Shown here in pieces: positions 16,280 to 25,504 of a DNA stretch of 57,878 nucleotides; position 1 is the stretch's first letter, and every line of letters starts with the position of its first letter. A model generated the notes under the pieces. That model did not search any database. It was not told the origin of the DNA and worked only from the letters and a program-made list of their open reading frames with translations. This DNA comes from Synechococcus sp. ARS1019 (GTDB taxonomy: Bacteria; Cyanobacteriota; Cyanobacteriia; PCC-6307; Cyanobiaceae), in the NCBI GenBank assembly GCA_002690325.1, contig NZED01000053.1, positions 1 to 57,878 of the forward strand, given 5' to 3'. The position numbers and the translations under genes were made by a program.

Positions 16280-18804
16280 CAGTTCAATGGAGTACCGCCG
16301 GACAAGCGACGTTGCTGTTCCTTGAGCAGCTCGTCCAACACAGGATGCTCGCTCAGCGCAGGGTCTGTCTGCAGAATTTGTTGGGCAGCAGAACGGGCTT
16401 CCTCAAGCACAGCACCATCATCGGCCAAGCTCGCCAGCGCTAAGTCGGGGAGTCCCGATTGACGCGTCCCGAGCACTTGACCAGGACCACGAAAGCGCAG
16501 ATCCATCTCAGCGATCTCAAAACCATCGGTGGATCGCACCATCACATCAAGCCGCTGACGAGACAGAGGGTTGGAACTTCCGTTGATCAGTAAGCAGTGC
16601 GACGCTGCTGCACCACGACCGACACGACCACGGAGCTGGTGAAGTTGAGCCAGACCGAAGCGGTCGGCATGATCGATCACCATCACGCTGGCCGACGGAA
16701 CATCAACACCCACTTCAACCACAGTGGTGGAGACCAAGATCTGGACATCACCTTGAGAAAACGCCGTTAAAACCTCCTGTTTCTCGGCACTCGACAAGCG
16801 CCCATGGAGCAGACCGACTGATAAATCAGGAAAAACCTCCCCAGCTAATTCGGCATGGACATCCACCGCCGATCGCAGGTCAAGCTTGTCTGACTCTTCT
16901 ACCAAGGGAAGAACGACGTAGGCCCTTTGACCTTTCAGAACTTCCTCACGGATCAACGCATAGGCCTCATCGCGTTTGGCAGCGGTCAACATCACCGTTC
17001 GGATTGGCGTTCGTCCTGGAGGTAGTTCGTCAATCTGGCTGACATCAAGATCTCCATGCAGCGACAACGCCAATGTTCGGGGGATCGGTGTTGCCGTCAT
17101 CGTCAGCAGATGAGGCTGCAGCCCCTTGTTCAGCAGCCGATCACGTTGATGAACACCAAAACGATGCTGCTCATCCACAACAACTAAACCCAACCTGGAA
17201 AAGACAACGGGATCCTCAAGCAGGGCATGGGTTCCAACTAACACCTGCAGTGATCCATTGGCCAAGTCGTCCAACAGTCGCCGTCGCTTGGATTTGGGTG
17301 TTGAGCCGGTCAACAGCTCCACACTCACGTGAAGCGCCGGCAGCCATGTGCAGAGATTGCGGTAATGCTGCTCCGCAAGGACCTCCGTTGGCGCCATCAA
17401 CGCCCCCTGCCACCCAGCCTCGATTGTGCTGAGCAATGCAGCAATCGCGACCACCGTTTTGCCGGAGCCCACATCACCCTGCACCAATCGCGCCATCGGC
17501 TCGGGTTGCGCGAGATCGGTCTCAATCTCTGCAAACACCCTCGACTGCGCAGCGGTGAACTGAAAAGGAAGCAATGCCAAAAAACGCTCGACCAATCCAT
17601 CCGCCTGACGGTCAATCAGAAGGTCGGGTGCCGACCGCGCTCGTAATTCCGAACGACGCCTCAGCAGTCCAAGCTGAAGCAATAGAAACTCGTCAAATAC
17701 AAGACGATGACGTCCCTGATCGAGATCGTCCCGAGTCTTGGGTGAATGCAGTGCCTTCAAAGCATCAGCAACAGGAATGACGCCGTAGTGCTGCTGTTCT
17801 TGAACAGAGAGCGGTTCAGGCCACTGACGGGTGAGTGGCAAAACCTGATGCATCAATTGTCGAAATCGATCCGCGGCAAGACCTTCGGTTAACGGATACA
17901 CCGGAAGCAAACGTCCGATCTGATCCGATTTGATTGTTCCGTCGGCACTATCGAGAACTTCAATCAAAGGATCTTGAAAGGACAGCCCATAGGGACCGTC
18001 TTTGACAAGACCACTCACAGCGACCTTGGCACCGAGGGGATAAAACCTTTGCTGACCCTTGAGATAAGCGGTGGAACTAAAGCGCTTGCCAGCCAAGAAC
18101 CGCGTGACCTTCAATCGACCGGTGGGATCCTGCAACTGAAGTTCCAGGATGGCGAGATTGGGGTTTCGAGGGCTGACAAAGCCATTGCATCGACGCACAG
18201 TCGCCACCAACGTGGCGGTTTCACCAACGACAAGGGCTTCGATTCGCCGCATCCGGGCGTAATCGACATGGTCCCGCGGGTAGTAGCGCAGCAGATCGCG
18301 CACCAACAGCAAACCCAGTGTTGCCAGGCGAGCCGCAAGCTTGGGGCCAACACCGTTGAGCTCCAACAAAGGGCTCTCCAAACTCAGACGCCGCTGGGCC
18401 GAAGCACTTGCTGACGCGGAGGACTGACCATCACGACGACGAAGCCGTGGCGGCGCCATGGGAGCAGACGGCTCTAAGCGCAACCGCAATTCATGCAGCC
18501 ACTGACGGGTTTCCGTCACCAACCGCCGGCGTGTGGGGAGGCTTGACGTCGCGTAGCTGTCGTACCCCTGGAGAAGTCGGTTCAGACGATCGGACACCCC
18601 TGGAGGGAATGGCAAATCGGGGGGCCGATGCAACTCAGCCAACAGAAACTGATGAAAACGTTGCTGACGCCCTTGAACATCGCAAAAGTCTTGATCTGCC
18701 TCAAGATTCAGGGCCTTCTGAAGCGGGCGCAGCCAAGTGAGCAGCTGATCGAGCTGCTCACGATTCAACCCCCTGGTGGGGTCTGATCGGATGGGCTCTG
18801 CCAA
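16279..18804 (-). CDS. recG: ATP-dependent DNA helicase RecG
   Basis: RecG remodels stalled replication forks and Holliday junctions. The 841-residue product has an N-terminal cyanobacterial extension, the wedge/OB region (LLRYYPRDHVDYARM), then a superfamily 2 helicase core: Walker A GDVGSGKTVVA, motif Ib, DEQH box (VVVDEQHRFG), TATPIPRTL and a C-terminal helicase lobe with QLRGRVGRG. The N-terminal extension of about 130 residues before the wedge is longer than in E. coli RecG (693 residues) but usual for cyanobacteria as far as I know. The start at 18804 overlaps the preceding gene by 40 bp. Confidence 0.95.
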   Translation of the reverse strand: MAEPIRSDPTRGLNREQLDQLLTWLRPLQKALNLEADQDFCDVQGRQQRFHQFLLAELHRPPDLPFPPGVSDRLNRLLQGYDSYATSSLPTRRRLVTETRQWLHELRLRLEPSAPMAPPRLRRRDGQSSASASASAQRRLSLESPLLELNGVGPKLAARLATLGLLLVRDLLRYYPRDHVDYARMRRIEALVVGETATLVATVRRCNGFVSPRNPNLAILELQLQDPTGRLKVTRFLAGKRFSSTAYLKGQQRFYPLGAKVAVSGLVKDGPYGLSFQDPLIEVLDSADGTIKSDQIGRLLPVYPLTEGLAADRFRQLMHQVLPLTRQWPEPLSVQEQQHYGVIPVADALKALHSPKTRDDLDQGRHRLVFDEFLLLQLGLLRRRSELRARSAPDLLIDRQADGLVERFLALLPFQFTAAQSRVFAEIETDLAQPEPMARLVQGDVGSGKTVVAIAALLSTIEAGWQGALMAPTEVLAEQHYRNLCTWLPALHVSVELLTGSTPKSKRRRLLDDLANGSLQVLVGTHALLEDPVVFSRLGLVVVDEQHRFGVHQRDRLLNKGLQPHLLTMTATPIPRTLALSLHGDLDVSQIDELPPGRTPIRTVMLTAAKRDEAYALIREEVLKGQRAYVVLPLVEESDKLDLRSAVDVHAELAGEVFPDLSVGLLHGRLSSAEKQEVLTAFSQGDVQILVSTTVVEVGVDVPSASVMVIDHADRFGLAQLHQLRGRVGRGAAASHCLLINGSSNPLSRQRLDVMVRSTDGFEIAEMDLRFRGPGQVLGTRQSGLPDLALASLADDGAVLEEARSAAQQILQTDPALSEHPVLDELLKEQQRRLSGGTPLN

Positions 18805-19916
18805 TGCTTTAGCGCTTCGCGATCAAGGACACGACGTTGCCAGTGGCGTTGCTGCTGCACCATTTTGAGCAGTGCAGCCTGGTGCTCGTGCAATCGATGA
18901 CGAACACGGCGCAATCTGGGGCTATCAAATTCGAATTCGCTGCTGCGCAGCAGCAAACAAAGGACATCCATTCCCTGCTCGAACTCGCCAATCGGCATCG
19001 GTAGACGAAGGCGAACGACATTGCTGGCACTGGACTGGGTCTCCACCTGTCCGCGGAGCACCGCTTCCAGCAATGTGATCGGCAACAGAGCGTTCGCGAG
19101 TCCCGAGCGCAACATCTCGACGTTGATGGCATGCGACAGATTGCGCAGACGACGTGCCAACGCAAGCTCCATGGCTTGCATCCAGTGCAACAGCGCGTCT
19201 GGCATCGCGGGAAGAAAATCCGTACTCAGCGCATCGGACGACGGAGCCGTCAGACGGGACTCTCCGACATCCTCAGCAGACTGAGACTGCAGAGCTTCAC
19301 CAGCAAGCTCAAAAAGAGATTGGAGCACATCCAAATCATCCACGCGCTCATCGAGTGAATCCTCTGAAGGCTCAGCCTCCGTTTCCATCTCCGACGGCTG
19401 ATCTTGAGATGCTGGAGATGGTCGCTGCAGCCCGAAGAGTTCTGGCTGCTGAAGTGGTGGATCCAAGCTCAGATGAACGGATCCTTTGGGCTCAGACGCA
19501 GGACGACTCGGCTCTGCTCCGATCTGGTTCGTCTGCTGAAGCTGCTTACCAAGAACCTTCACCATTTCCTGGCGCGAGCGCTCATCCTGGCGAACGGATT
19601 CGTCCTGAAGTTGTTGCGCCAACACCATCAACTGCTCAACGGTCAGCAGAGCTGAGCAGCGCTTTGATAAGTCGGTGACCGAAGCCTGAAAGCGTTCCCG
19701 CGTCTCCGCTGGTAGTGCTGAGAAACGCGATGGCTCCACTCGACTCACCAAGGCAAACAGCGCCTGAAGCGTCCGATCAAGCAATTCATCGCGTAGCACC
19801 TGCAAATAAAGCGCTTGATCGCGATAAAGAACCCGAGACCGCTGCCGACAAAGCTGCTGAAGCTGTGTCAACTGCGATTCCGGGTCGTAACCGGACCTGT
19901 TGTCCGTCGTGCTCAC
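18765..19916 (-). CDS. Conserved unknown protein between tsf and recG
   Basis: I do not recognise this 383-residue protein. The N-terminal 130 residues and the C-terminal 140 residues are predicted mainly helical (LQQLCRQRSRVLYRDQALYLQVLRDEL; LRRVRHRLHEHQAALLKMVQQQRHWQRRVL). A low-complexity Ser/Glu/Gln/Pro-rich linker of about 90 residues separates them. No catalytic motif, membrane segment or metal site is visible. The GTG start lies 5 bp after the tsf stop and the 3' end overlaps recG by 40 bp, so it is co-transcribed with translation factors and a fork-repair helicase. A scaffold or nucleic-acid-linked role is only a guess. Confidence 0.75.
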   Translation of the reverse strand: MSTTDNRSGYDPESQLTQLQQLCRQRSRVLYRDQALYLQVLRDELLDRTLQALFALVSRVEPSRFSALPAETRERFQASVTDLSKRCSALLTVEQLMVLAQQLQDESVRQDERSRQEMVKVLGKQLQQTNQIGAEPSRPASEPKGSVHLSLDPPLQQPELFGLQRPSPASQDQPSEMETEAEPSEDSLDERVDDLDVLQSLFELAGEALQSQSAEDVGESRLTAPSSDALSTDFLPAMPDALLHWMQAMELALARRLRNLSHAINVEMLRSGLANALLPITLLEAVLRGQVETQSSASNVVRLRLPMPIGEFEQGMDVLCLLLRSSEFEFDSPRLRRVRHRLHEHQAALLKMVQQQRHWQRRVLDREALKHWQSPSDQTPPGG

Positions 19917-19921
19917 TCGAA

Positions 19922-20581
19922 TCAGCCGGCGTTCTGCATGGATGCCACCTCGGCAGCGAAATCGTTCTCTTCAACCTCGATACCCTCGCCAAGGGTGTAG
20001 CGGGTGAATCGACGCACTTTCACGTTCTCGCCGATCTTGCCAGCGGTCTGTTTCACAAGATCAGCCACGGTGAGCGAGCTGTCCTTAATGAAAGGCTGCT
20101 CCATCAACGCAAGCTCCTTGAGACGCTTACCAATTCGGCCCTCAACGATTTTCACCTTCATCTGGTCAGGCTTGCCCTCGAGGTCGTCACGGCCCATTTC
20201 AATGGCCTTCTCACGTTCACGGATCTCATCGGGGATCTCGTCGGTGGTGACGTATTCGACGTTGGGGCAGGCTGCAACCTGCATGGAGATATCTCGGAGT
20301 AGCGCCTGGAAGATGTCGCCACGAGCGACGAAATCGGTCTCGCAATTCACTTCAACGAGAACGCCGACCCTGGCACCGGTATGGATGTAACTGCCGATGG
20401 AACCCTCAGCAGCAGTACGACCGGATTTCTTCTCAGCACTAGCGATGCCTTTCTGACGCAGCCACTCAACAGCTTTGTTGGTGTCGCCATCGGTCGCAGC
20501 AAGAGCTTTCTTGCAGTCCATCATTCCCGCGCCGGTCTTGTCGCGCAGGTCTTTGACAAGCTTGGCGGATACGGCAGCCAT
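19922..20581 (-). CDS. tsf: Translation elongation factor Ts
   Basis: EF-Ts is the nucleotide exchange factor for EF-Tu. The product is 219 residues, the short bacterial/cyanobacterial form. It has the UBA-like N terminus ([23 protein letters not shown]), the [16 protein letters not shown] motif, and the core [25 protein letters not shown]. An open frame continues to 20662, but the ATG at 20581 is the family start. It follows rpsB by 98 bp in the conserved rpsB-tsf order. Confidence 0.97.
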   Translation of the reverse strand: MAAVSAKLVKDLRDKTGAGMMDCKKALAATDGDTNKAVEWLRQKGIASAEKKSGRTAAEGSIGSYIHTGARVGVLVEVNCETDFVARGDIFQALLRDISMQVAACPNVEYVTTDEIPDEIREREKAIEMGRDDLEGKPDQMKVKIVEGRIGKRLKELALMEQPFIKDSSLTVADLVKQTAGKIGENVKVRRFTRYTLGEGIEVEENDFAAEVASMQNAG

Positions 20582-20679
20582 CGGATCGGAAGTGGGGTGA
20601 AAAAACAGGGTTGGATAGAGAGAGCCGCCGACCTGCTTCAGCAGAGCGGCGGCTTCAATCAAAGTGTCAGTGCAACAGC

Positions 20680-21399
20680 TCAGCCTTCGGCGTCGTCGCC
20701 ACCGCGCTGCTCATTGTTGCCATGGCGACCTTCATTGATCGCATCTGCCAGGCGACCGAGCACAAGCTGAACAGAACGAACCGCGTCGTCGTTGCAAGGA
20801 ATCGGCACCTCACAAAGATCGGGATCACAGTTGGTGTCGAGCATCGACACCAACGGGATATCGAGCTTGCGGGCTTCCAGAACGGCGTTGGATTCACGGC
20901 GCTGGTCCACAAGAACCACCACGTCAGGTAGGCGACGCATGTTCTTCAGACCACCCAGATACTTCTGAAGACGCTCAAGTTCCCGACGAAGAACAGCACC
21001 TTCCTTCTTGGGGCGCATCGCGATGGCACCACTGGATTCCATCCGCTCGAGATCCTTGAGACGGTCGATCCGAGCTTTCATCGTGGTCCAGTTGGTGAGC
21101 ATTCCGCCCAACCAACGCTGGTTCACGTAGGAGGCTCCACAGCGTGCTGCTTCGAGCGCCACGACTTCAGAAGCCTGTTTCTTGGTCCCAACAAACAGAA
21201 AACGCTTTCCGCTGCGTGCAGCAGAACGCGTCCATTTGTAGGCGTTGTTCATGCAGACGGCGGTCTGCACAAGGTCGATGATGTGGACACCATTGCGCGC
21301 GCAATAGATGTAGCGCGACATCTTGGGATTCCAACGACGGGTTTGATGCCCAAAGTGAGCACCCGCCTCCATCATTTCGGCGAGAGTGACGACAGCCAT
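20680..21399 (-). CDS. rpsB: 30S ribosomal protein S2
   Basis: The 239-residue S2 starts [31 protein letters not shown] and contains the family motifs [35 protein letters not shown] and the C-terminal [15 protein letters not shown]. Nine extra codons upstream (to 21426) are not conserved. First gene of the rpsB-tsf-unknown-recG-vanX string. A structured 5' leader precedes it. Confidence 0.97.
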   Translation of the reverse strand: MAVVTLAEMMEAGAHFGHQTRRWNPKMSRYIYCARNGVHIIDLVQTAVCMNNAYKWTRSAARSGKRFLFVGTKKQASEVVALEAARCGASYVNQRWLGGMLTNWTTMKARIDRLKDLERMESSGAIAMRPKKEGAVLRRELERLQKYLGGLKNMRRLPDVVVLVDQRRESNAVLEARKLDIPLVSMLDTNCDPDLCEVPIPCNDDAVRSVQLVLGRLADAINEGRHGNNEQRGGDDAEG

Positions 21400-21423
21400 G
21401 TTGTGAGGTTTCGGGTTCGCCTC

Positions 21424-21495
21424 CACCTGCCAGGGCCGTAAAACAACAGGTCAAAAGACCTAGTTGGATCAACGATCACCCGAAACGGGCAGGTG
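21424..21495 (-). promoter_or_regulatory. Structured rpsB 5' leader
   Basis: In the 124 bp upstream of rpsB, a long-range 8-bp pair CACCTGCC (plus 21488-21495) with GGCAGGTG (plus 21424-21431) encloses two local hairpins, CCCG-TTT-CGGG and AGGTC-TTTT-GACCT (21448-21461). Autoregulated S2 leaders are known in other bacteria, and this region may have that role here (inference). Confidence 0.4.
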
Positions 21496-21523
21496 TGCGG
21501 TGTGAAAGAACCCTATGAAGTTA

Positions 21524-22465
21524 TCAAAACGAAGGCCTGAGTCCCTGAACTTTGGCTTCGCTGACCATGGCTCGAACACTGATCCTGTTCAAAGGAAGAC
21601 GCAATAACTCCATGGCCAAACCTGGTTGACCGCGACGGATCAACCAGGCCAAAAGCGGTTTGAGCGACCGTTCATTCAAGACACCACCAAGCGTGAGCAG
21701 TTCCCACAGCAAGACGTGCAACCAGGTGAATTGGATGATGTAGCGCACACGACGCGTCGGATGTTTCCGGTAGAACACCAATCCCATTTTGGCGCGTTCG
21801 CGTTCGACACGAACCAGGTCAGGAATTTGTTCCAGCCTGAGGGCAGGGTGCCAGTGATAACCAACGGCCTCAGGGCAGCGCACAAGCTCAACGCCCATCC
21901 GTCTCAGCCTTTCGCCCAATTCCAAATCTTCCCAGCCATACAACCGAAAGCCTGTATCGAACAATCCGGATGCTTCTAAGACGCCCCGATCAATGGCGAC
22001 ATTGCCCGTTGCGAAATAGGCCCAGGACAAATCACGAAGTTTGTGCCGCTCCTCGGTTGGGTTCTCAAAATTGGCTGTGTTCACCACGGCTCCGTAGGTA
22101 AACGACAGACGATTACCCCGATGACGCCATGAGCGTTCCAGTGCCCTGGCATGGGACGCCAAGAAGCTCTCAGTGACAACCAGATCACTGTCGATGAACA
22201 CAATCACATCACCGTTGGCTTGGTGAACGCCGCGATTGCGTCCTTCAGCAGGGCCTCCATGTTCCTGCTGAATCAGCCTGACGTGGGGAAACTGCTCACC
22301 ACGTTGCTGAAGCCAGTCAACGGTCCCATCCGTCGAACCATCGTCGACAACAACGACTTCAAAACCATCCAGGGCTCCATGGAGGGTTTGAGACTCGAGC
22401 GCACGCAGGCACTTTTCGAGAATCGGGAGGCGGTTATACGTCGGAATGACAACGCTGATCAACAT
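21524..22465 (-). CDS. Glycosyltransferase family 2
   Basis: A 313-residue GT-A glycosyltransferase. The N terminus SVVIPTYNRLPILEKCLRAL, the nucleotide-sugar motif VVVDDGSTDGT and the DxD-like metal motif FIDSDLVV are clear. The acceptor-side motif with a Trp/Glu pair (YGWEDLELGERLRRMG) resembles chondroitin/galactosyl-type GT2 enzymes. It would transfer a sugar to a surface polysaccharide or lipid, but the substrate cannot be read from sequence. The frame extends to 22510; the ATG at 22465 fits the family start. It lies between the terminator of a 51-residue gene and the rpsB promoter, so it is probably its own unit. Confidence 0.85.
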   Translation of the reverse strand: MLISVVIPTYNRLPILEKCLRALESQTLHGALDGFEVVVVDDGSTDGTVDWLQQRGEQFPHVRLIQQEHGGPAEGRNRGVHQANGDVIVFIDSDLVVTESFLASHARALERSWRHRGNRLSFTYGAVVNTANFENPTEERHKLRDLSWAYFATGNVAIDRGVLEASGLFDTGFRLYGWEDLELGERLRRMGVELVRCPEAVGYHWHPALRLEQIPDLVRVERERAKMGLVFYRKHPTRRVRYIIQFTWLHVLLWELLTLGGVLNERSLKPLLAWLIRRGQPGLAMELLRLPLNRISVRAMVSEAKVQGLRPSF

Positions 22466-22508
22466 CGCAAAACGCTCCCGGATAGGGCTCTTGAACGCTA
22501 GTGACCAC

Positions 22509-22532
22509 AAAAAAGGGGGAGCCTCGCTCCCC
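22509..22532 (-). terminator. Rho-independent terminator
   Basis: Read on the minus strand, GGGGAGC-GAG-GCTCCCC is a perfect 7-bp hairpin (plus 22516-22532) followed by a T-run (plus A-run 22509-22514). It ends transcription of the 51-residue gene and separates it from the downstream glycosyltransferase. Confidence 0.85.
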
Positions 22533-22557
22533 TGTTCTTCAACAATTGGAGGCTGGC

Positions 22558-22713
22558 TCAGTCAGCTGCACCGCCATTGTTGGCAGTACCTGTGACGCCG
22601 TTACCAGCACCTTCTCCACGGCCATCATTTCTCATCTTGCGCTTCTTGAATTTGCGGGCGTAGGCGCGATTCCGCTCCTGCTTTTCCTTCTTCAGATTCC
22701 TGCGCTTGGCCAT
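22558..22713 (-). CDS. Small basic protein (51 aa), unknown function
   Basis: A 51-residue ORF that begins MAKRRNLKKEKQERNRAYAR and continues with KFKKRKMR, followed by a Gly/Asn/Ala-rich tail. The first 30 residues are more than half Lys/Arg. This suggests RNA or ribosome binding, but I do not recognise the family. Support for its being real: an ATG start, a following rho-independent terminator 25 bp after the stop, and placement 33 bp after devA on the same strand. It could be a late gene of the pcyA-devBCA string. Confidence 0.75.
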   Translation of the reverse strand: MAKRRNLKKEKQERNRAYARKFKKRKMRNDGRGEGAGNGVTGTANNGGAAD

Positions 22714-22746
22714 TCGCGATTCAAGATTGGTTCAGATCGACTCATC

Positions 22747-23433
22747 TTACTCAACAGCTTGAAGCAGAGATCCATCTTCCATTTGAAGGAGACGATCGGC
22801 GACATCAACAATGCGTGGATCGTGCGTGACCATGAGCACTGCACAGGATTGTTCACGGGCTAACCGTCGCAACAACTCAACGATTTCTCGTCCAGTCACA
22901 CTGTCCAACGCAGCAGTGGGCTCGTCGGCAAGCAGCAAATTGGGATGGGCGGCCAAAGCACGAGCAATCGCGACACGTTGTTTCTGACCTCCGGACAAGT
23001 CGTGGGGAAGACTGCTCATGTGGTCACTTAAACCAACCGAACGCAGCCATTCACGCGCTTGATCTCGACGGGCGCGATAACTCAAACCAGGCAGAAGATC
23101 AGAACCCATTTGCACGTTCTGTTCAGCCGTCAGGCAACGCAATAAGTTGTGCCCTTGAAAAATCATGCCGATGCGACGTCTGAGTTGCTGCCGTTGACGC
23201 CTCCCAGCACCATCAAGACGTTGACCCAACACTTGAACAGCCCCGGCCTGGACCGTACGGAGAGCTCCAATCAAGGTGAGAAGTGTGGTTTTGCCGCAGC
23301 CCGACGGCCCTGTGAGAAGAACAACTTCACCGGGGGCAATCGTCAAATCAATGCCCTTGAGCACCTCACGCTTCATCCCACCGCTGCCAAAGCTGTGGGA
23401 CAAGCCTTGAATCTGGACCGCTTGGCTCTGCAT
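22747..23433 (-). CDS. devA: DevA-type ABC transporter ATP-binding protein
   Basis: A 228-residue MacB/LolD-like ABC ATPase with Walker A (GPSGCGKTTLL), signature (LSGGQKQRVAIARAL), Walker B (LLLADEPTAALD) and H-loop (MVTHDPRIVD). In cyanobacteria DevBCA forms a MacAB-like exporter that works with a TolC-type outer-membrane channel; in Anabaena it exports heterocyst glycolipids. Unicellular marine strains lack heterocysts, so the cargo here is unknown. The ATG at 23433 overlaps the devC stop (TGATG). Extra codons to 23499 are inside devC and are not conserved. Confidence 0.88.
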   Translation of the reverse strand: MQSQAVQIQGLSHSFGSGGMKREVLKGIDLTIAPGEVVLLTGPSGCGKTTLLTLIGALRTVQAGAVQVLGQRLDGAGRRQRQQLRRRIGMIFQGHNLLRCLTAEQNVQMGSDLLPGLSYRARRDQAREWLRSVGLSDHMSSLPHDLSGGQKQRVAIARALAAHPNLLLADEPTAALDSVTGREIVELLRRLAREQSCAVLMVTHDPRIVDVADRLLQMEDGSLLQAVE

Positions 23434-24605
23434 CAGAAGATCTCCGCGGGATCTGCATCCACCAGGCGTCGCATCGCCAGAACTGACGAGAGCATGCACA
23501 TCACGAGAATCATGATGAACACCGTCATGGCGCGGGTGACATTCATGCCAACCGGCAATCGCGTTGCGTCGCGGACAAACCAGTAGAGACCTTGTCCTGC
23601 CGCATAAGCAGGGAGGTAGCCCATCACTGCGAGATAAAAGCCTTCTCGAACGACAACCCCAAGGAGGTGGCTGAGTCGATACCCCATCGCCATGAGCGTG
23701 GCGTATTCCGGCAGGTGTTCACTGACATCGGTGTACAGCACCTGGTAAACGATGACGCAGCCCACCACGAAGCCCATGGCAGCCCCCAGGGTGAAAATGA
23801 ACCCAATCGAAGTGCTCGTCCGCCAGTAGTTCTGCTCGAAGTCGATGAACCCCTTCTTGGTGAAGACGGACACATCGTTCGGGAGCTGATTCTCCAGGCG
23901 CTGACGCACCTGTTCAGCATCGGCCCCCGGACGCAACCGAATCAGACCAACCTGAATGGCACCAGTGGGCTTTCCAGGCTGAAGGTCCAAAAAGGTTTCG
24001 CTGCTGGTCACTAAATTTCCATCAGCGCCAAAACTGGTGCCGAGGCTGACAAGCCCTGCCACGCGCACGCGATTGCCGGCAATCTCGGTTTCGACGGCTC
24101 GTCCATCGCGAAACCAATCCGCGATAGGCCCGAATTCTGGACGGGACAACTGGTCGAAAAGGATGCGCCCTTTCTGTTTCAGAGCCGAGGCTTCCGGAGG
24201 TAAAGCGTCAGCTTCGAAAAACGGATCATCTGGATTGAAACCCAACGCCAAAATCGGCCGATTTCGACGGGTCTCAGGATTTTTCCAAAGCATCAAACCC
24301 CAGTGCACTGGGGAGGTTCCACCTACATCAGGATCGGCAAGAGTCTGAATGAGCCGCCGGCGTGGGAAATCAGCCATCCGAACCGAACTGGTCGATCGCG
24401 GGCTGATCAGCACAAGATCAGCATCAAACATGCGATGGATGGTGACGCTGGCGTCAAATAAGCCATCGCGGAACCCCAGCTGCATGAACATCAGAATTCC
24501 CGCGAAACTGATGCCGGCCAGGGCAACCAGCAAACGCACGGGTTGACGCGTTAGCAACATCCAGGAGAGCGGGATGCGCCGCCCTTGCCAGAACCGCTTC
24601 ATCAC
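23433..24605 (-). CDS. devC: DevC-type ABC transporter permease
   Basis: A 390-residue permease of the FtsX/MacB type. There is one N-terminal membrane helix (VRLLVALAGISFAGILMFMQLGF), a long periplasmic domain of about 230 residues, then three helices in the last 130 residues. The sequence after the first helix (FRDGLFDASVTIHRMFDADLVLISP) is typical of DevC. The start is the GTG at 24605 (GTGA overlap with devB) or the ATG at 24602 (TGATG). It forms the inner-membrane part of the exporter with DevA and DevB. Confidence 0.88.
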   Translation of the reverse strand: MMKRFWQGRRIPLSWMLLTRQPVRLLVALAGISFAGILMFMQLGFRDGLFDASVTIHRMFDADLVLISPRSTSSVRMADFPRRRLIQTLADPDVGGTSPVHWGLMLWKNPETRRNRPILALGFNPDDPFFEADALPPEASALKQKGRILFDQLSRPEFGPIADWFRDGRAVETEIAGNRVRVAGLVSLGTSFGADGNLVTSSETFLDLQPGKPTGAIQVGLIRLRPGADAEQVRQRLENQLPNDVSVFTKKGFIDFEQNYWRTSTSIGFIFTLGAAMGFVVGCVIVYQVLYTDVSEHLPEYATLMAMGYRLSHLLGVVVREGFYLAVMGYLPAYAAGQGLYWFVRDATRLPVGMNVTRAMTVFIMILVMCMLSSVLAMRRLVDADPAEIF

Positions 24606-25504
24606 GGCTGCTGAAAACGAGCGATCACCTTGAGTCCGGCCAAACGAGACACCCGTTTCTCCGACTCAGGATCCAAAGCCACATTGACCTCAATCACCCG
24701 TGCATCGACATCTCCTGTCGGGTCCGTTGACAACACACCACGTTGCTGAACTTGCGGGCTGATCTTGACCACACGTCCGCTGAGTGCACCGTCAAAACCG
24801 CCGTTTTCGCTCAACAAACTGACCGTTTGACCAAGGCGCACACGGGCCACATCCGATTCGTAAACCTCCACCAACGCCTGCATGGTTTGGCTGGCACCAA
24901 CACTCATGACTCCATCGGAGCCAGGGCGTTCACCAACCTGGGCATGAATCTCTAAAACCAACCCATTAATGGGAGATAGCAACTGACTATTGGCCAAATC
25001 GGCAAGCAAGCCACGACGATCAGCCACAGCCTGATCGCGTTGACCTTGGAGACGAATCAAGTCATCTCGTTTGTCTTCAACAAGAACTGGAGCAGCGGCA
25101 CCCCATTCGGCAGCTTTGGTGTAGCGCTCAACTTCCACCTCCTGGAGTTTGATTTGCTGATCAAGGGAGCTGATCTGGGCGCGAACCCGATCCACATCAG
25201 CGAGTAGTGCATCGCGGTTGTCGAAGAGGGCCAACACTTGACCGCTGGAAATTTCATCCCCCTCGCCCACCAGGAGTTGAGACACCCGTGGGGTTCCAAA
25301 TTGACCAGCTGTCGGCGCGGCTAAATCAAGAATCTCTCCTGCGGGCTCAAGCTGCCCCAGGGCTGCCACAGGTTCGACCCGCCTGACCGTCTCTGTCTCG
25401 ATGGGTGTTGGGGTTGGTTCCGGAGATCTCAATAAGGCCACCGAACCAAGCGTGAGAACGGCTGCGAGACCACCGAGGGTGAATACCAAACGACTGCGGT
25501 TCAC
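24602..25504 (-). CDS. devB: DevB-type membrane fusion protein (HlyD family)
   Basis: A 300-residue periplasmic adaptor. An N-terminal membrane anchor ([20 protein letters not shown]) is followed by a lipoyl half-motif, a coiled-coil hairpin ([30 protein letters not shown]... region, about residues 110-170), the second lipoyl half ([12 protein letters not shown]) and a beta-barrel domain. It would connect DevAC to an outer-membrane TolC-like channel. The GTG start overlaps the pcyA stop by 4 bp (GTGA), so translation is coupled to pcyA. Confidence 0.87.
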   Translation of the reverse strand: MNRSRLVFTLGGLAAVLTLGSVALLRSPEPTPTPIETETVRRVEPVAALGQLEPAGEILDLAAPTAGQFGTPRVSQLLVGEGDEISSGQVLALFDNRDALLADVDRVRAQISSLDQQIKLQEVEVERYTKAAEWGAAAPVLVEDKRDDLIRLQGQRDQAVADRRGLLADLANSQLLSPINGLVLEIHAQVGERPGSDGVMSVGASQTMQALVEVYESDVARVRLGQTVSLLSENGGFDGALSGRVVKISPQVQQRGVLSTDPTGDVDARVIEVNVALDPESEKRVSRLAGLKVIARFQQP

